Assembly (NCBI GenBank): GCA_011390955.1
Contig: JAABRM010000073.1
Coordinates: forward strand, 1-34,307
Direction of reading: 5' to 3'
Length of the DNA stretch: 34,307 nucleotides
From: Oscillatoriales cyanobacterium
GTDB taxonomy: Bacteria > Cyanobacteriota > Cyanobacteriia > Cyanobacteriales > Laspinemataceae
Shown: positions 7,834 to 16,940 of the stretch, in pieces
Position numbering within the stretch: position 1 is the first letter of the stretch
Layout of the letters: each line of letters begins with the position of its first letter
The notes under the pieces: generated by a model
Databases searched by the model: none
Told to the model about the DNA's origin: nothing
The model's input: the letters and a program-made list of their open reading frames with translations, nothing else
Translations under genes and position numbers: made by a program

Positions 7834-8279
7834 ACCTTTTGAATTGCTGGTTATTAGTTGTTAGTTGTTAGTTGTTAGTTGTTAGTTGTTAGTTATTGGT
7901 TATTGGTTATTGCCATCGAATGACTAATCACTAATCACTAACAACTAATAATATTCATTAGTACCGGGGAATTGAGCCACAAATCTAAAGATTTTCTGAG
8001 AATACTTGCCTAAATTCTCTGTATGATGTATATATAACTATAGAGTCATAATTTTCCCACTATTCTCTTTTTTTCCCAATCAACCGATCCAATCAAGAGA
8101 AATTTTTTTTACTTTCCCTCAAGATGGCAGGTCAGTCGATCCATTCATACCCGGATGATATCCAGCAGCGCCAAAATAGCCAGCTTGCCTAACTCCAAAA
8201 ACATCTTCTGATTGGGAAATTAAATTGGGATGAATGTGGCTCTAAAATTTTTACCTTGGATAATTTGTGGTGCAGCTAT
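7834..8279. other. Intergenic region with heptamer repeats and a possible promoter
   Basis: No gene is seen in this 446-base spacer. Its left third is the heptamer cluster 7854-7951. TTGCCT (8006-8011), a 17-base gap and TATATA (8029-8034) form a modest promoter candidate for the small gene that follows. That would leave a leader of about 240 bases in which I see nothing recognisable. Confidence 0.5.
7854..7951. repeat. Heptanucleotide repeat pair able to form a hairpin
   Basis: TTAGTTG is repeated five times without error (7854-7888) and followed by one TTAGTTA and two TTGGTTA. After a short gap come CTAATCA twice, CTAACAA and CTAATAA (7924-7951), which are roughly complementary. The two blocks can pair into an imperfect AT-rich hairpin just downstream of the oxidoreductase stop codon, where it could act on transcript ends. 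Period 7 is exact. Confidence 0.85.
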
Positions 8280-8714
8280 ATGACGAAAAATACAACTTAT
8301 TTTCATAATTCAATTTCTAGAGTGATGAACGACGACAAATCGGCGATCGCTAAACCCACGGAATCTCCGCGTACCGAGGGTCAAGCTGGATTGACGAAAT
8401 TGCGTAATCATCATCATCATAATTTATTTGCTCAAATCGATGAATTATCCAAAAAATTTAACTTAAAACATCCCTTAAAACTGGAAGAAAATAAACAAGA
8501 ATATGCGGGTTTATTTGATTTTTTTCAGGAGCAAATAGATACCCAAGAGGCTTTATTTTCAATCAAGAAAAATTTTGCCGAAAGATATGAAAATTTATTT
8601 AATAAATACGACGAAAAACTGAAAAATCCGCACCTGACAAACCGCCAGCGGAATAGATATCAAAAATTATGGACTCAGTATGCGATGTTGTATGTGCAGT
8701 ATTGTCAAAATTAA
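8280..8714 (+). CDS. Small hypothetical protein, coiled-coil-like
   Basis: I do not recognise the family. From the ATG at 8280 it has about 144 residues. The N-terminal 40 are polar and probably disordered, followed by a run of four histidines. The rest is charged and helical with many Lys, Glu, Asn and Gln (KKFNLKHPLKLEENKQEYAG), then a basic stretch HLTNRQRNRYQKLW. There is no signal peptide or membrane segment. In-frame alternatives are TTG 8256 and ATG 8325; none has a strong ribosome-binding site. HIP1 lies within the coding part. Coding status rests on length and sensible composition only. Confidence 0.5.
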   Translation: MTKNTTYFHNSISRVMNDDKSAIAKPTESPRTEGQAGLTKLRNHHHHNLFAQIDELSKKFNLKHPLKLEENKQEYAGLFDFFQEQIDTQEALFSIKKNFAERYENLFNKYDEKLKNPHLTNRQRNRYQKLWTQYAMLYVQYCQN

Positions 8715-8781
8715 CGCGCTACTGGTTATTAGTCAAAAGTTTATAGCGGTTTTTATTGGCTGAAGCACAGAGTTTTTCTGG

Positions 8782-8797
8782 ATTCCCGCGCGGGAAT
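8782..8797. repeat. ATTCCCGC palindrome, perfect form
   Basis: ATTCCCGCGCGGGAAT is a perfect 16-base palindrome followed by GAC. The same arms (ATTCCCGC/GCGGGAAT, flanked by GAC or GTC) recur with four-base loops at 10310-10329 and in each 120-bp unit at 25081-25440. It belongs to a REP-like family. Confidence 0.8.
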
Positions 8798-8843
8798 GAC
8801 AGGTTTTTTTGTACGTCATAACTCCGAAAAGCACCTAACATTC

Positions 8844-8907
8844 GTAGGGTGGGCAAAAAATTTTACCCACCCTACCATATATGATAGTGGACTTTTGCCC
8901 ACCCTAC
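8844..8907. repeat. GTAGGGTGGGC palindromic repeat, copy 2
   Basis: GTAGGGTGGGCAAAA at 8844-8858 pairs exactly with TTTTGCCCACCCTAC at 8893-8907. Between them, TTTTACCCACCCTAC (8861-8875) is an alternative partner for the left arm. The element, including the flanking ACATTC and AATAT, matches 5862-5925 closely. Confidence 0.85.
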
Positions 8908-8998
8908 AATATAAATACTTTTTAGGGATCTGCCAGAAGTCTATTGGTTATGGGGAGGAAATAGCCTGTAACCAATAGACTAATAACCTGGGATAATC

Positions 8999-10198
8999 CT
9001 AAGTGCTTTGATTTAATATTTCGTGATCGAAAATGATTTCAAAGTCAGGGTCTTGCCGCGCGATTTTACGCATATTCGGATTAGCCTTAATCGCTCGTTG
9101 TAAGTTATCAATGACTAAATCAACGTCTTGTTTGATCGCATAACAGCGAGCTTTTTCATACCAAGGTTCGGGATGATCCGGATTGAGTTGGAGAGCTTTG
9201 TTATAACAACCGATCGCTGTTTCGTATTGTTGTAATCGGGTGAAAGCAATCCCTCGTCCCAACCAAGCTTCATAGAAATCGGGATTTGTTTGCAAGGTTT
9301 TATCATACATCTCAATTGCTTCTTCATATTCCCCTTGCTGCAATAGTTCAGTAGCTTGCTTGAAATATATGCCAAAAATTTCTTGAATTGGCTGATTAAT
9401 TCGATCGTGTAATTTCCTGGACTCTTCTAAGGCGCTGCGAGTTTCTTGCAGCAGACTGTTGGTGGCAACGGCCATAGAAATCAGTTCATTAATTTGAGTG
9501 CTATTATCTATAGCTTTTGGCTGCGGTTGCGCGATCGCCAAAGCTGAATTATTCTTTTGTTGTGCCAAGGTTTCCACAAATTCGGCGGAAATTTCCGCTT
9601 TAATTTGCTCGCCAATTTCGGCCTTCAATTGGCCACTAATTTTTTGCTGGAGTTCACCAATCACAATTTTGGTCAAATTCTGACGTAATAGCCAAAGAAA
9701 AACCCAAGTTCCCCCAAGCATGATCAAAATCGCCCCAAACAGGGCATAAAAAAGGCTGTTACGGCGACCTAATGCCCGATCTACTTGAGTTTGGATTAAA
9801 TTTTCTAGTCGCTGTTCTTCTGTAGTTGCGGTTGCTTCTGTTTCTGCTTCCACCGCTTCCGGGGAAAGGGGGCGATCGGGAACTTCTGGTCCTGGTTGCG
9901 GTGAAGTCGAAGCCGCAGGAGTGACAGGAGTGACAGCGCTTGAGGGGGAAGGATTAGGGTTGACGGGGGAGGAGGAATTCGTATCAGTAAAAGGTTCAAC
10001 GGTTGAATCATTGGCTGGATCCGCGAGAGTAGCCGGAGGGGAAGTGCTTGTGCTGTTAGTATTGAGCGGTTTTGGCGGTGGTGGTGGACTGACGGGGCGG
10101 GGGTTGGCACTGACGCTGGCAATGGAGAGCATCCAAGTGGCTAGAATAATACTGGCAGGGGACAAGACCGTTTTCACCAGAGGACTTTTATCTGTCAT
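8999..10198 (-). CDS. Membrane-anchored TPR protein
   Basis: About 399 residues from the ATG at 10198, which has AGGT about ten bases upstream; the in-frame TTG at 10243 is less likely. Residues 1-31 look like a signal or anchor segment ending at ASVSA. A Pro/Ser/Thr-rich stretch follows to about 120, then a transmembrane segment near 147-170 (LFYALFGAILIMLGG), a charged helical region with repeated QLKAEIGEQIKAEIS, and about three TPR units near the C-terminus (EAIEMYDKTLQTNPDFYEAW, ETAIGCYNKALQLNPDH). TPRs mediate protein contacts. It shares its layout with the next leftward gene and is probably a paralogue. The partner is unknown. Confidence 0.75.
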   Translation of the reverse strand: MTDKSPLVKTVLSPASIILATWMLSIASVSANPRPVSPPPPPKPLNTNSTSTSPPATLADPANDSTVEPFTDTNSSSPVNPNPSPSSAVTPVTPAASTSPQPGPEVPDRPLSPEAVEAETEATATTEEQRLENLIQTQVDRALGRRNSLFYALFGAILIMLGGTWVFLWLLRQNLTKIVIGELQQKISGQLKAEIGEQIKAEISAEFVETLAQQKNNSALAIAQPQPKAIDNSTQINELISMAVATNSLLQETRSALEESRKLHDRINQPIQEIFGIYFKQATELLQQGEYEEAIEMYDKTLQTNPDFYEAWLGRGIAFTRLQQYETAIGCYNKALQLNPDHPEPWYEKARCYAIKQDVDLVIDNLQRAIKANPNMRKIARQDPDFEIIFDHEILNQST

Positions 10199-10309
10199 GT
10201 TAATTTTACCTATTCTGAGATCGCAAGACTTAAGCACACGCAATTATCTTAAGATAAGTAGGTGGGCAGAGATAAATGCACCACAGCCCCCATGAGAAGA
10301 AAAACTGTC

Positions 10310-10329
10310 ATTCCCGCGAAGGCGGGAAT
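10310..10329. repeat. ATTCCCGC palindrome with four-base loop
   Basis: ATTCCCGC (10310-10317) and GCGGGAAT (10322-10329) flank the loop GAAG, preceded by GTC and followed by CC. It is a member of the same REP-like family as 8782-8797 and the units at 25081-25440. Confidence 0.8.
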
Positions 10330-10470
10330 CCAAGGATTTACGGTGAGGAAGGAAAAGTGCAATTAATTATGTTCACCTACTTAAGAGCTTTTTTTCGGGA
10401 CAGTAGGACTGGCAAATTATAACTATTCGTTATTTGTTACTTTTTGTTTGTGGTTTAACTCCCCCGATCG

Positions 10471-10491
10471 CGAATAACGAATAACGAATAA
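10471..10491. repeat. Three CGAATAA heptamers
   Basis: CGAATAA is repeated three times without error, directly after a GATCGCGAATAA context. This is another period-7 tandem repeat, located just downstream of the stop of the 10514-12193 gene on its own strand. Confidence 0.8.
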
Positions 10492-10513
10492 CCATTTTGG
10501 GAAAGGGTGACAA

Positions 10514-12193
10514 CTAGGTGGATAATTCATTGTGTTGTATTATCTGCTGAAAGCGGGGGTTTTGCCGAATAGGGTCAAAATCTGCATCGGTTTTAGCGAG
10601 TGGTAAGTAGATTTGTTGATTTTGGCGAATGGCCTGTTGCAAATTTTCGATCGCCCGATCCACATCCCCTTGAAGCCCATAACAACAGGCTTTGTTGTAC
10701 CAAATGGCCGGTTGATCCGGGTCGAGGTCGATCGCCCGATCGCAAGCAGCGATCGCCTCTGGATAACGTTGCAATTTTAATAACATCGCTATCCGATTAT
10801 TTTGCACCATCGGCCAATTCGGTTTTAATTTCAAAGCCTGATTATACGCAGCTAAAGCCTCCGAGTATTGCTCCAATTTACCCAGGGCAATGCCCAGATA
10901 ATTCCAGACGATCGCGTCTTGGGGATTCAATTTCAGGGCGCGATCGTAAGCGGCGATCGCTTCTGCATCCCGTTGGAGGGCGGCCAGGGCGCCACCTTTT
11001 TCCCGCCAAGGGAGGGCATAATTGGGCTGGAGGTCAATGGCGCGATCGTAAGCGGCGATCGCCTCTGAATATTCGCCCAATTTGCTGAAAGCCAGACCCA
11101 AATCAACCCGAAATTCTGGGGAATTTGGCTTTAACTGAACTACTTGCTTAAAACAAATTAACGCCTCGGAATAGCGTTGCAAATTCATTAAAGTCAATCC
11201 TCGGTCATGCCAAGCGGCTAAATAATTGGGATTTAGTTCCGTTGCCTTTTCATAGCAAGCGATCGCCTCATTCCACTGCTGTAATTGCACCAAAGAAAGT
11301 GCTCGATGATACCAAGCATCGGGCCAATCGCCACCGTGATGCAAGGCTTGGTCAATTGAGGCGATCGCTTGTTCATATTCTTTCAGATAAAATAACGTAT
11401 AGCCTCGATGCAACCAAGCTTGACTAGAATTAGCTTTCAAAGCGATACTTTGTTCATAAACAGCGATCGCCTGGTCATAAAGACCTTGTGCCAGCAGGGC
11501 ATTACCTTGCTCCAGCAAATCATTCGCTCGCACCGAAAGAGAAACCGGCTCAATTTCCCGATTGGTCAACCCATCGGCGGGTTGCTGGGTTAAACTTGAA
11601 GACGTATCCGGCTCAAAAACCTGTGAATCTCTAATACTGCGGGAAAAACTACTCCAGTCCGACGAATCGCCACCTTTACTGGTTTTGCTCGTCGCATTTT
11701 CCAAATAATCTTGCAACCAGAATAAGCTATTTTGAGTTTCCACAAACAGATTTTTCAACTCATTTAAAGCCGCCAAAGTTTGCGAATTTATTTCAATTAT
11801 TTCCGGATTTTTATAGCTGTTTAATTGAAATAAAATTAACCAAGAACAAAGCATTATCAAAAAGCATAAAATAACGATAAATATTGAATGCCAATAAAAT
11901 ATCTCAGGATGATTAGATAAAAATATAATCAGTTTTTTTCTATGAAATTGATAGCTTGAGTCAGTTATTTCCTCCTCGTTTTCTGGGGATTCTGATAAAT
12001 CAGGCTCTAGGGGTTCATCTATGGATAATCTTAAGGAATCATTTGGGGGCAAAACCAAACCGTTCCCGGTGGGTAAACTGGCCACTGGCAATTGATGTCC
12101 TTGGCCGATTAACAAAATACTAAAAAATATCCCGATACCATATCTGGTCGTTGTCCAAAATTGCTGAGATTTTATCTGATGTTTCTTGCTCAT
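10514..12193 (-). CDS. Membrane-anchored multi-TPR protein
   Basis: 559 residues from the ATG at 12193, chosen because AAGAGG sits six bases upstream; an in-frame ATG at 12238 lies in a small tandem repeat and lacks a site. A hydrophobic N-terminal segment (about 18-31) is followed by an acidic linker, a transmembrane helix near 101-123 (HSIFIVILCFLIMLCSWLILF) and a polar region. From about residue 220 to the end there are eight or nine 34-residue TPR units with the usual signature (AWLHRGYTLFYLKEYEQAIASIDQAL and so on). HIP1 octamers fall repeatedly inside the TPR codons. It probably acts as an envelope or membrane scaffold; its substrate is unknown. Confidence 0.8.
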   Translation of the reverse strand: MSKKHQIKSQQFWTTTRYGIGIFFSILLIGQGHQLPVASLPTGNGLVLPPNDSLRLSIDEPLEPDLSESPENEEEITDSSYQFHRKKLIIFLSNHPEIFYWHSIFIVILCFLIMLCSWLILFQLNSYKNPEIIEINSQTLAALNELKNLFVETQNSLFWLQDYLENATSKTSKGGDSSDWSSFSRSIRDSQVFEPDTSSSLTQQPADGLTNREIEPVSLSVRANDLLEQGNALLAQGLYDQAIAVYEQSIALKANSSQAWLHRGYTLFYLKEYEQAIASIDQALHHGGDWPDAWYHRALSLVQLQQWNEAIACYEKATELNPNYLAAWHDRGLTLMNLQRYSEALICFKQVVQLKPNSPEFRVDLGLAFSKLGEYSEAIAAYDRAIDLQPNYALPWREKGGALAALQRDAEAIAAYDRALKLNPQDAIVWNYLGIALGKLEQYSEALAAYNQALKLKPNWPMVQNNRIAMLLKLQRYPEAIAACDRAIDLDPDQPAIWYNKACCYGLQGDVDRAIENLQQAIRQNQQIYLPLAKTDADFDPIRQNPRFQQIIQHNELST

Positions 12194-12494
12194 CGATCGC
12201 CTCTTAAAACGCTGAATCTCGATCCATCTTTTATCCATCTTTTATCCATCGATCCCTGAATGGGGAACCGGGAATTCTGCCGGGGCGCCCGGTGTGATGC
12301 CGCCAATCCTGGGGGCAGGGCGCCAAGTTTCAATCTATAGGGTGGGGAAAATTTGCCCACCCTACTGGCTAATATTAGGGTTTTATGCCGATGGGATGCG
12401 AATGGCGCTTTTCCCGATTTCGATTTCCTGCGGGTGCATCTTTTTAAGGCTCAGGCACCTCAAACTACAATCTAGACTCTAAAATATTATTAAT
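12194..12494. other. Divergent spacer between TPR and transglycosylase genes
   Basis: No gene is supported. An 11-bp tandem CTTTTATCCAT occurs at about 12227-12248, and the short GTGGG hairpin at 12338-12364. The promoters of both flanking genes should lie here, but I see no strong match. Confidence 0.45.
12338..12364. repeat. Shortened GTAGGGTGGGC hairpin
   Basis: TAGGGTGGGGAAAATTTGCCCACCCTA contains the two arms of the 5862 and 8844 elements brought almost directly together. It may be an internal deletion form of the same family or a half-unit of it. Confidence 0.6.
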
Positions 12495-14675
12495 ATGGCA
12501 ACAGAGAAGAAAAATAACCCAATTGTGAATCACAAGAAATTTAAGATATCCGTAATAGTTGGACTGGGGGTTTGCGCTCTATTAGTGGGCGCCGCGATGC
12601 CCACGGTTAAATGGACAGGATTTGGTCAACATAAAATTGAAACTTTGAAAACCGAGAATGCAGAATCGGCGGTGCTGAAACTGGCATTGTGGTCGCCGGA
12701 AGCGCGATCGCTGGAACTCCAGACGCTGGCGGAAACAGGCCACCCCCTCGATCGCAGTCGGGCCAAGTATTTACTCGCTGTTGACCTGATGCAACTGGGT
12801 CAAGGGGAAGCCGCCCTCAAGCACCTCGATGGATTAGAAAAAAGTTACCAAATTTTGGCTCCTTATATTCTGAAGCAACGAGCCACGGCTTATGAAATGG
12901 TGGGCAACAGTCAACAAGCGGAGAAAACGTGGCAAACCTTAGTCAAAGATTATGCTAATTCGACCGTTGCGGCAGAAGGGTTGTATAAACTAGGTCAGAC
13001 GAATCGCGAATACTGGCAACAAGCGATCGCCCAATTTCCCAGTCACCCGCGCACCGTAGAGATTGCCACCGAGTTATTAAAACAGCCATCCAGTTTATCC
13101 CCGGAACTGGACAAAAGCTTGCGACTTTTAATTGCTCAATATGGTCTGCACTTGCCGGATATTCTCAATTATCTGGATCGACTAACCAGCAAATATGCCA
13201 AAGTCCTCACCCCCCAAGAGTGGGAAGTGATTGGATTTGCCTATTGGGAAAAACAGGAATATGGTAAAGGTGGCGCCGCCTATCGCCAAGCCACCCGCAC
13301 CCCGCAAAATGCTTACCGGGCAGCGCGGGGACTGTGGCTGGGAAATAAAGAAAAAGAGGCGATCGCCGAATATAAAAAATTAAACGCCGAATTTCCCGAC
13401 AGTGAAGACAACGCCCTAGGGTTAGTGCGACTCGCTAGAATCCTGGATGCCAAAGAAGCCATTCCTTATTTAGATCGAGTCATTGCTAAATTTCCCGAAC
13501 GAGCAGCGGAAGCCTTGCTAGACCGAGCCAACCGACTAGAACAACTAGGCAGCAGTCAATCCGCCGAACAAGCGCGGGAATCACTGTTAACCCAATATAG
13601 CAACTCAAACGAAGCGGCAGAATTGCGTTGGCGAAAAGCCCAAAATCTGGCCAAAGCCGGTGACTATGCCGGTGCCTGGAAATGGGCCTCAGAGTTGGGG
13701 TCTCGAAACCCAAACAGTGAACTGGCGCCAAAAGCCGGTTTTTGGGTGGGAAAATGGGCGCAACGCCTGGGCAAAGCCCAAGAAGCGAAAACCGCTTTTG
13801 AGTATGTCTTAACCAAATATCCAGATTCTTACTATGCCTGGAGATCGGCGGTAAATTTGGGTTGGGATGTGGGAGACTTTACCAACGTGCGATCGCACAA
13901 TCCCGAAGTGGTCAAACCCCACGAGCGATCGACTTTGCCTGCGGGTTCTAAAGTCTTACACGAACTCTATCAACTCGGTCAAGACCAAAAAGCCTGGGAT
14001 CTGTGGCAAACAGAATTCACCAACCGCATGAACCCGACCGTACCCGAACAATTTACCGATGGGGTGATCCGAATCGGTGTCGGCGACAAATTAGATGGGA
14101 TGTTCATGCTTTCCAGCTTATCCTGGCGAACTAAACCCGAAGAAGTTGCCCAATATCAGGAACTCAGAAAAACCACCCTATACGGAGAAGCCCTTTACCC
14201 GTTTCCCTATCAGGATATGATTCTCAACTGGTCAAACCAGCGACAACTCAATCCCCTACTGGTGACAGCCTTAATCCGCCAAGAATCTCGATTTATGCCA
14301 AAAATTAAATCCTGGGTTGGGGCGACCGGACTAATGCAAGTCATGCCCGAAACCGGGGAATGGATTGCCAGCAAAATCAACGTTAAAGAATATAACCTGG
14401 AAAAACCAGAAGACAACATTAAATTCGGCACTTGGTATTTAGACTATACCCACCGAGAATATCAAAATAATTCTATGTTGGCCGTCGCCAGTTACAATGC
14501 TGGTCCAGGTAGCGTTTCCGACTGGTTAAAGCGATTTGGCTGGAACGATCCCGATGAATTTCACGAAAAAATTCCCTTCCCCGAAACCAAAGGGTATGTG
14601 GAACATGTCTTTGGCAATTACTGGAATTATCTGAGATTATACAATCCAGAAGTAGCTAACCGATTAAATCCCTAA
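12495..14675 (+). CDS. Soluble-type lytic transglycosylase (Slt family)
   Basis: 726 residues. A transmembrane or signal-anchor segment lies at about 17-36, so the enzyme is outside the plasma membrane. Residues 60-520 form a TPR-like superhelix (AEKTWQTLVKDYANSTVAAEGLYKLG), as in Slt70. The catalytic domain starts near 570, with ALIRQESRF holding the likely catalytic Glu597, then GATGLMQVMPETG and AVASYNAGPGSV, all GH23/Slt signatures. It cleaves the glycan backbone of peptidoglycan, giving anhydro-muramyl ends. There is no clear Shine-Dalgarno sequence. It is divergent from the two TPR genes and ends directly at a 23-bp tandem repeat. Confidence 0.93.
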   Translation: MATEKKNNPIVNHKKFKISVIVGLGVCALLVGAAMPTVKWTGFGQHKIETLKTENAESAVLKLALWSPEARSLELQTLAETGHPLDRSRAKYLLAVDLMQLGQGEAALKHLDGLEKSYQILAPYILKQRATAYEMVGNSQQAEKTWQTLVKDYANSTVAAEGLYKLGQTNREYWQQAIAQFPSHPRTVEIATELLKQPSSLSPELDKSLRLLIAQYGLHLPDILNYLDRLTSKYAKVLTPQEWEVIGFAYWEKQEYGKGGAAYRQATRTPQNAYRAARGLWLGNKEKEAIAEYKKLNAEFPDSEDNALGLVRLARILDAKEAIPYLDRVIAKFPERAAEALLDRANRLEQLGSSQSAEQARESLLTQYSNSNEAAELRWRKAQNLAKAGDYAGAWKWASELGSRNPNSELAPKAGFWVGKWAQRLGKAQEAKTAFEYVLTKYPDSYYAWRSAVNLGWDVGDFTNVRSHNPEVVKPHERSTLPAGSKVLHELYQLGQDQKAWDLWQTEFTNRMNPTVPEQFTDGVIRIGVGDKLDGMFMLSSLSWRTKPEEVAQYQELRKTTLYGEALYPFPYQDMILNWSNQRQLNPLLVTALIRQESRFMPKIKSWVGATGLMQVMPETGEWIASKINVKEYNLEKPEDNIKFGTWYLDYTHREYQNNSMLAVASYNAGPGSVSDWLKRFGWNDPDEFHEKIPFPETKGYVEHVFGNYWNYLRLYNPEVANRLNP

Positions 14676-14731
14676 TTGATCCCTATATCGATCCTTAATT
14701 GATCCTTATATCGATCCTTAATTGATCCCTA
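14676..14731. repeat. 23-bp tandem repeat abutting the slt stop codon
   Basis: The 23-base unit beginning TTGATCCCTATATCGATCC is repeated from 14676 and from 14699 with one C/T difference, followed by a third partial copy. It begins at the first base after the TAA stop. Confidence 0.8.
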
Positions 14732-15382
14732 CTTTATCCGCGATCGCCCCCCGGAATTCCTGGATAACTCCAGAAATCAATCCCGGTTCTGAAAAACCAC
14801 CGATATTCGTCCTCTTGCTTTCCTAAGTTCAAAAGCCCCCTTTTAGATCCTCCCTGACCCCCCTGAAACTGGCGGCAAATCAACCAATCCCCCGTTTTCC
14901 AGGGGTTTTGGGGGGATCTCTCCGGGATGAAACCAATCAGTCGATTAATTTTTTTGGGGCAAATCGGGGAAAAATATCCGTAATTTTACATAATTTTTTC
15001 AGTGTAATTACATAAAACATAGTCAAAAAATTGCCGGATAATTGCTGAATTCACCGCGATAAAACGGAGTAGGGCGGAAACCCGATGTTTTCGGTCTAAA
15101 TCTTAACAAAAATTAACCAGTCGATCTATAGAAATTCCTTATAGTTCTGAGGATAATCGCTGGATAACCGGGGAAGAATTTGAATCTTGAAGTAATGTTA
15201 AATTTTTAAATTGAAACTCTTGAAGGGCTGTGGCGATCGCCAATAGTCTGGTCTAAAAACCAGGAAAACCGGAGCGAAAAAGCATAGAAGCTCCAAATGA
15301 TCTACATAAGCCATCCATCAACAGGTCAGAGTCGTCTCAAGAGCAACAGATTCGATTTGTCCGATAGATATACAATAAGAAT
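14732..15382. other. Long spacer upstream of the chemosensory locus
   Basis: About 650 bases hold no gene. The first part, near 14835-14925, has runs of C and G (CCCCCTTTT, then GGGGTTTTGGGGGG) that look like a degenerate palindromic repeat. From about 14930 on the DNA is AT-rich. The promoter of the chemosensory locus should lie here, but no TTGACA/TATAAT pair stands out, so I do not place it. Confidence 0.5.
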
Positions 15383-16651
15383 ATGCTGTTAAACAAGTTG
15401 ACTCCTATGTTCTTTGACGTTAAAGGGTGTGCCCAACTGGCTAAAAAACTAGCCAAAATTTCACAGCAAAGGGGTACAGGGAAAGTGCTCCTAGCTGCAA
15501 ACGAGTCCCATCAAGCAAAATCTGCTCCAGAACAGGGGGAACCCATTGAGGCAAAACAATGGGAACTTCTGTTTGTGGAAGGTCAATTGCTTTATGCGAT
15601 CGGCTACCGACACCGAGTTAGGCGGTGGTCTAGAGCCTTACAGCAACATTGTCCTCACTTTGTCATAGAACCGATCCCCTTGCCGGTGAATGAGCCGTGG
15701 GAGTATCAGGTATTAAACCAAGGGCTGCTCCAGGAAAATTTAAGCACGAATCAAGCAAAATCTGTGATTCGCACCACCGCGCAAGAAATATTCTTTGATT
15801 TAGCTAGGTATTCATCCCTCCAAGCCTTATGGCAACCATCTTTAGACATGGATGCCCGGGAAATCCAGCAAATTAATCCTCATTGGTTAGTCGGCTCGGA
15901 CGAAGTGCAACAAATGATATACCGAGGCATCCAACTCTGGGAAAAGTGGCAAGAAATGGGCTTGGACTACATTTGCCCGGATCGATCGCCCACCTTAATC
16001 AATCATCAAAACTTAAAAAAACAAATTAGCTCTGAGTCATTTTTATCTTTAAATAGTTTGTTTAACGGCTGCAACACCATTTGGGATTTGGCGGTTAAGC
16101 GCAAGCAATCCGTATTAGGATTGACTCGCACCCTGGATTATTTCATCAAAGCGGGCAAAATTTCCCTGACAACTCCCGCCGATATTCCTTCGCCATTAGA
16201 GCAATTATTATTGGTGCGTGCCGCCATCAAGCCATCCCGGAAAAAACCTTTAATTGCTTGTATTGACGATAGTCCCATGATTGCCGAAAAATTGGAGCAA
16301 ATTTTACAACCTGCGGGGTTCAGAGTCTTAAAAATTAATAACCCGATGCAGGGAGTGGCCAAACTCGCTGAAGAAAAACCGGATCTAATTTTTCTCGATG
16401 TGGTCATGCCACAAACCAGTGGTTATAATGTATGTAGCTTTCTCCGCCAGAGTTCTTTGTTTCGGGACACGCCGATTATTATCCTCACCAGTCAAAATGG
16501 ATTAATGGATCGGACAAAAGCTAAATTGAATGGAGCATCTGATTTTTTATGTAAACCACCAGAAGCCCATCAAGTTCTCGAAATTGTCAAAAAATACTTG
16601 CAAGAAAGTCCCCCAGAAAATTTGCCCGTTAGTTCCCCAGCAATGGCTTAA
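15383..16651 (+). CDS. PatA/PixG-type response regulator (PATAN + REC)
   Basis: 422 residues. The N-terminal two thirds match the cyanobacterial PATAN-type output region (ELLFVEGQLLYAIGYRHRVRRW). The C-terminal receiver has the acidic pair Asp295/Asp296, phosphoacceptor Asp339 in LIFLDVVMP, and the conserved Lys in FLCKPPEAH. Proteins of this layout (PatA, PixG, TaxP1) head phototaxis or pilus-control loci and are probably phosphorylated by the cognate CheA; the PATAN part is thought to pass the signal to the pilus machinery. Here it is the first gene of the locus. The start is ATG 15383 or ATG 15407; no ribosome-binding site decides. Confidence 0.85.
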   Translation: MLLNKLTPMFFDVKGCAQLAKKLAKISQQRGTGKVLLAANESHQAKSAPEQGEPIEAKQWELLFVEGQLLYAIGYRHRVRRWSRALQQHCPHFVIEPIPLPVNEPWEYQVLNQGLLQENLSTNQAKSVIRTTAQEIFFDLARYSSLQALWQPSLDMDAREIQQINPHWLVGSDEVQQMIYRGIQLWEKWQEMGLDYICPDRSPTLINHQNLKKQISSESFLSLNSLFNGCNTIWDLAVKRKQSVLGLTRTLDYFIKAGKISLTTPADIPSPLEQLLLVRAAIKPSRKKPLIACIDDSPMIAEKLEQILQPAGFRVLKINNPMQGVAKLAEEKPDLIFLDVVMPQTSGYNVCSFLRQSSLFRDTPIIILTSQNGLMDRTKAKLNGASDFLCKPPEAHQVLEIVKKYLQESPPENLPVSSPAMA

Positions 16652-16907
16652 TCCCAGGAGCGAAAATCGATTATGGAGGTGACATAAATTTTCAGCATCG
16701 CGAGCAAATCGCCAACTTTCTACCACCTGTCTTTGATCGAGAGTAGATGCGATTCGCCCCTAAGCAAGTTCAAGATTTTTTGAGGGGGGCTTCGCTTCAC
16801 GGCGATCGGCGATCGGGAAGTTTGATTTAACACAACCCCACAGGATCTCAACGCAGAAATTGCCTGGATAGTCATCGCTCAAAGGGGTGTGCTACCCTGA
16901 CAGGGCG

Positions 16908-16923
16908 TCTGGCGATCGCCAGA
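16908..16923. promoter_or_regulatory. Perfect 16-base palindrome
   Basis: TCTGGCGATCGCCAGA is an extended HIP1 palindrome ending 17 bases before the -35 of the promoter candidate at 16941. It may be an operator, or only a HIP1 site with symmetric flanks. Confidence 0.3.
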
Positions 16924-16940
16924 TAGTTGAGTATCTTGGA

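Larger units (their letters stand above)
10199..10513. other. Spacer between two TPR genes
   Basis: No gene is seen. The spacer holds the ATTCCCGC palindrome at 10310-10329 and three perfect CGAATAA heptamers at 10471-10491. A partly complementary ATTCGTTATTT lies about 50 bases before the heptamers. Confidence 0.5.

Noticed and set aside
8796-8978. 60-codon rightward frame
   Set aside because: It is mostly the GTAGGGTGGGC palindromic repeat; no ribosome-binding site and no protein-like composition.
9805-10295. Alternative frames over the Pro/Ser-rich part of the first TPR protein
   Set aside because: Both arise from biased composition of the real gene's linker; the TPR and transmembrane segments fix the true frame.
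12294-12482. 62-codon rightward frame before the transglycosylase gene
   Set aside because: It spans the shortened palindromic repeat and the promoter region of slt and has no recognisable features.
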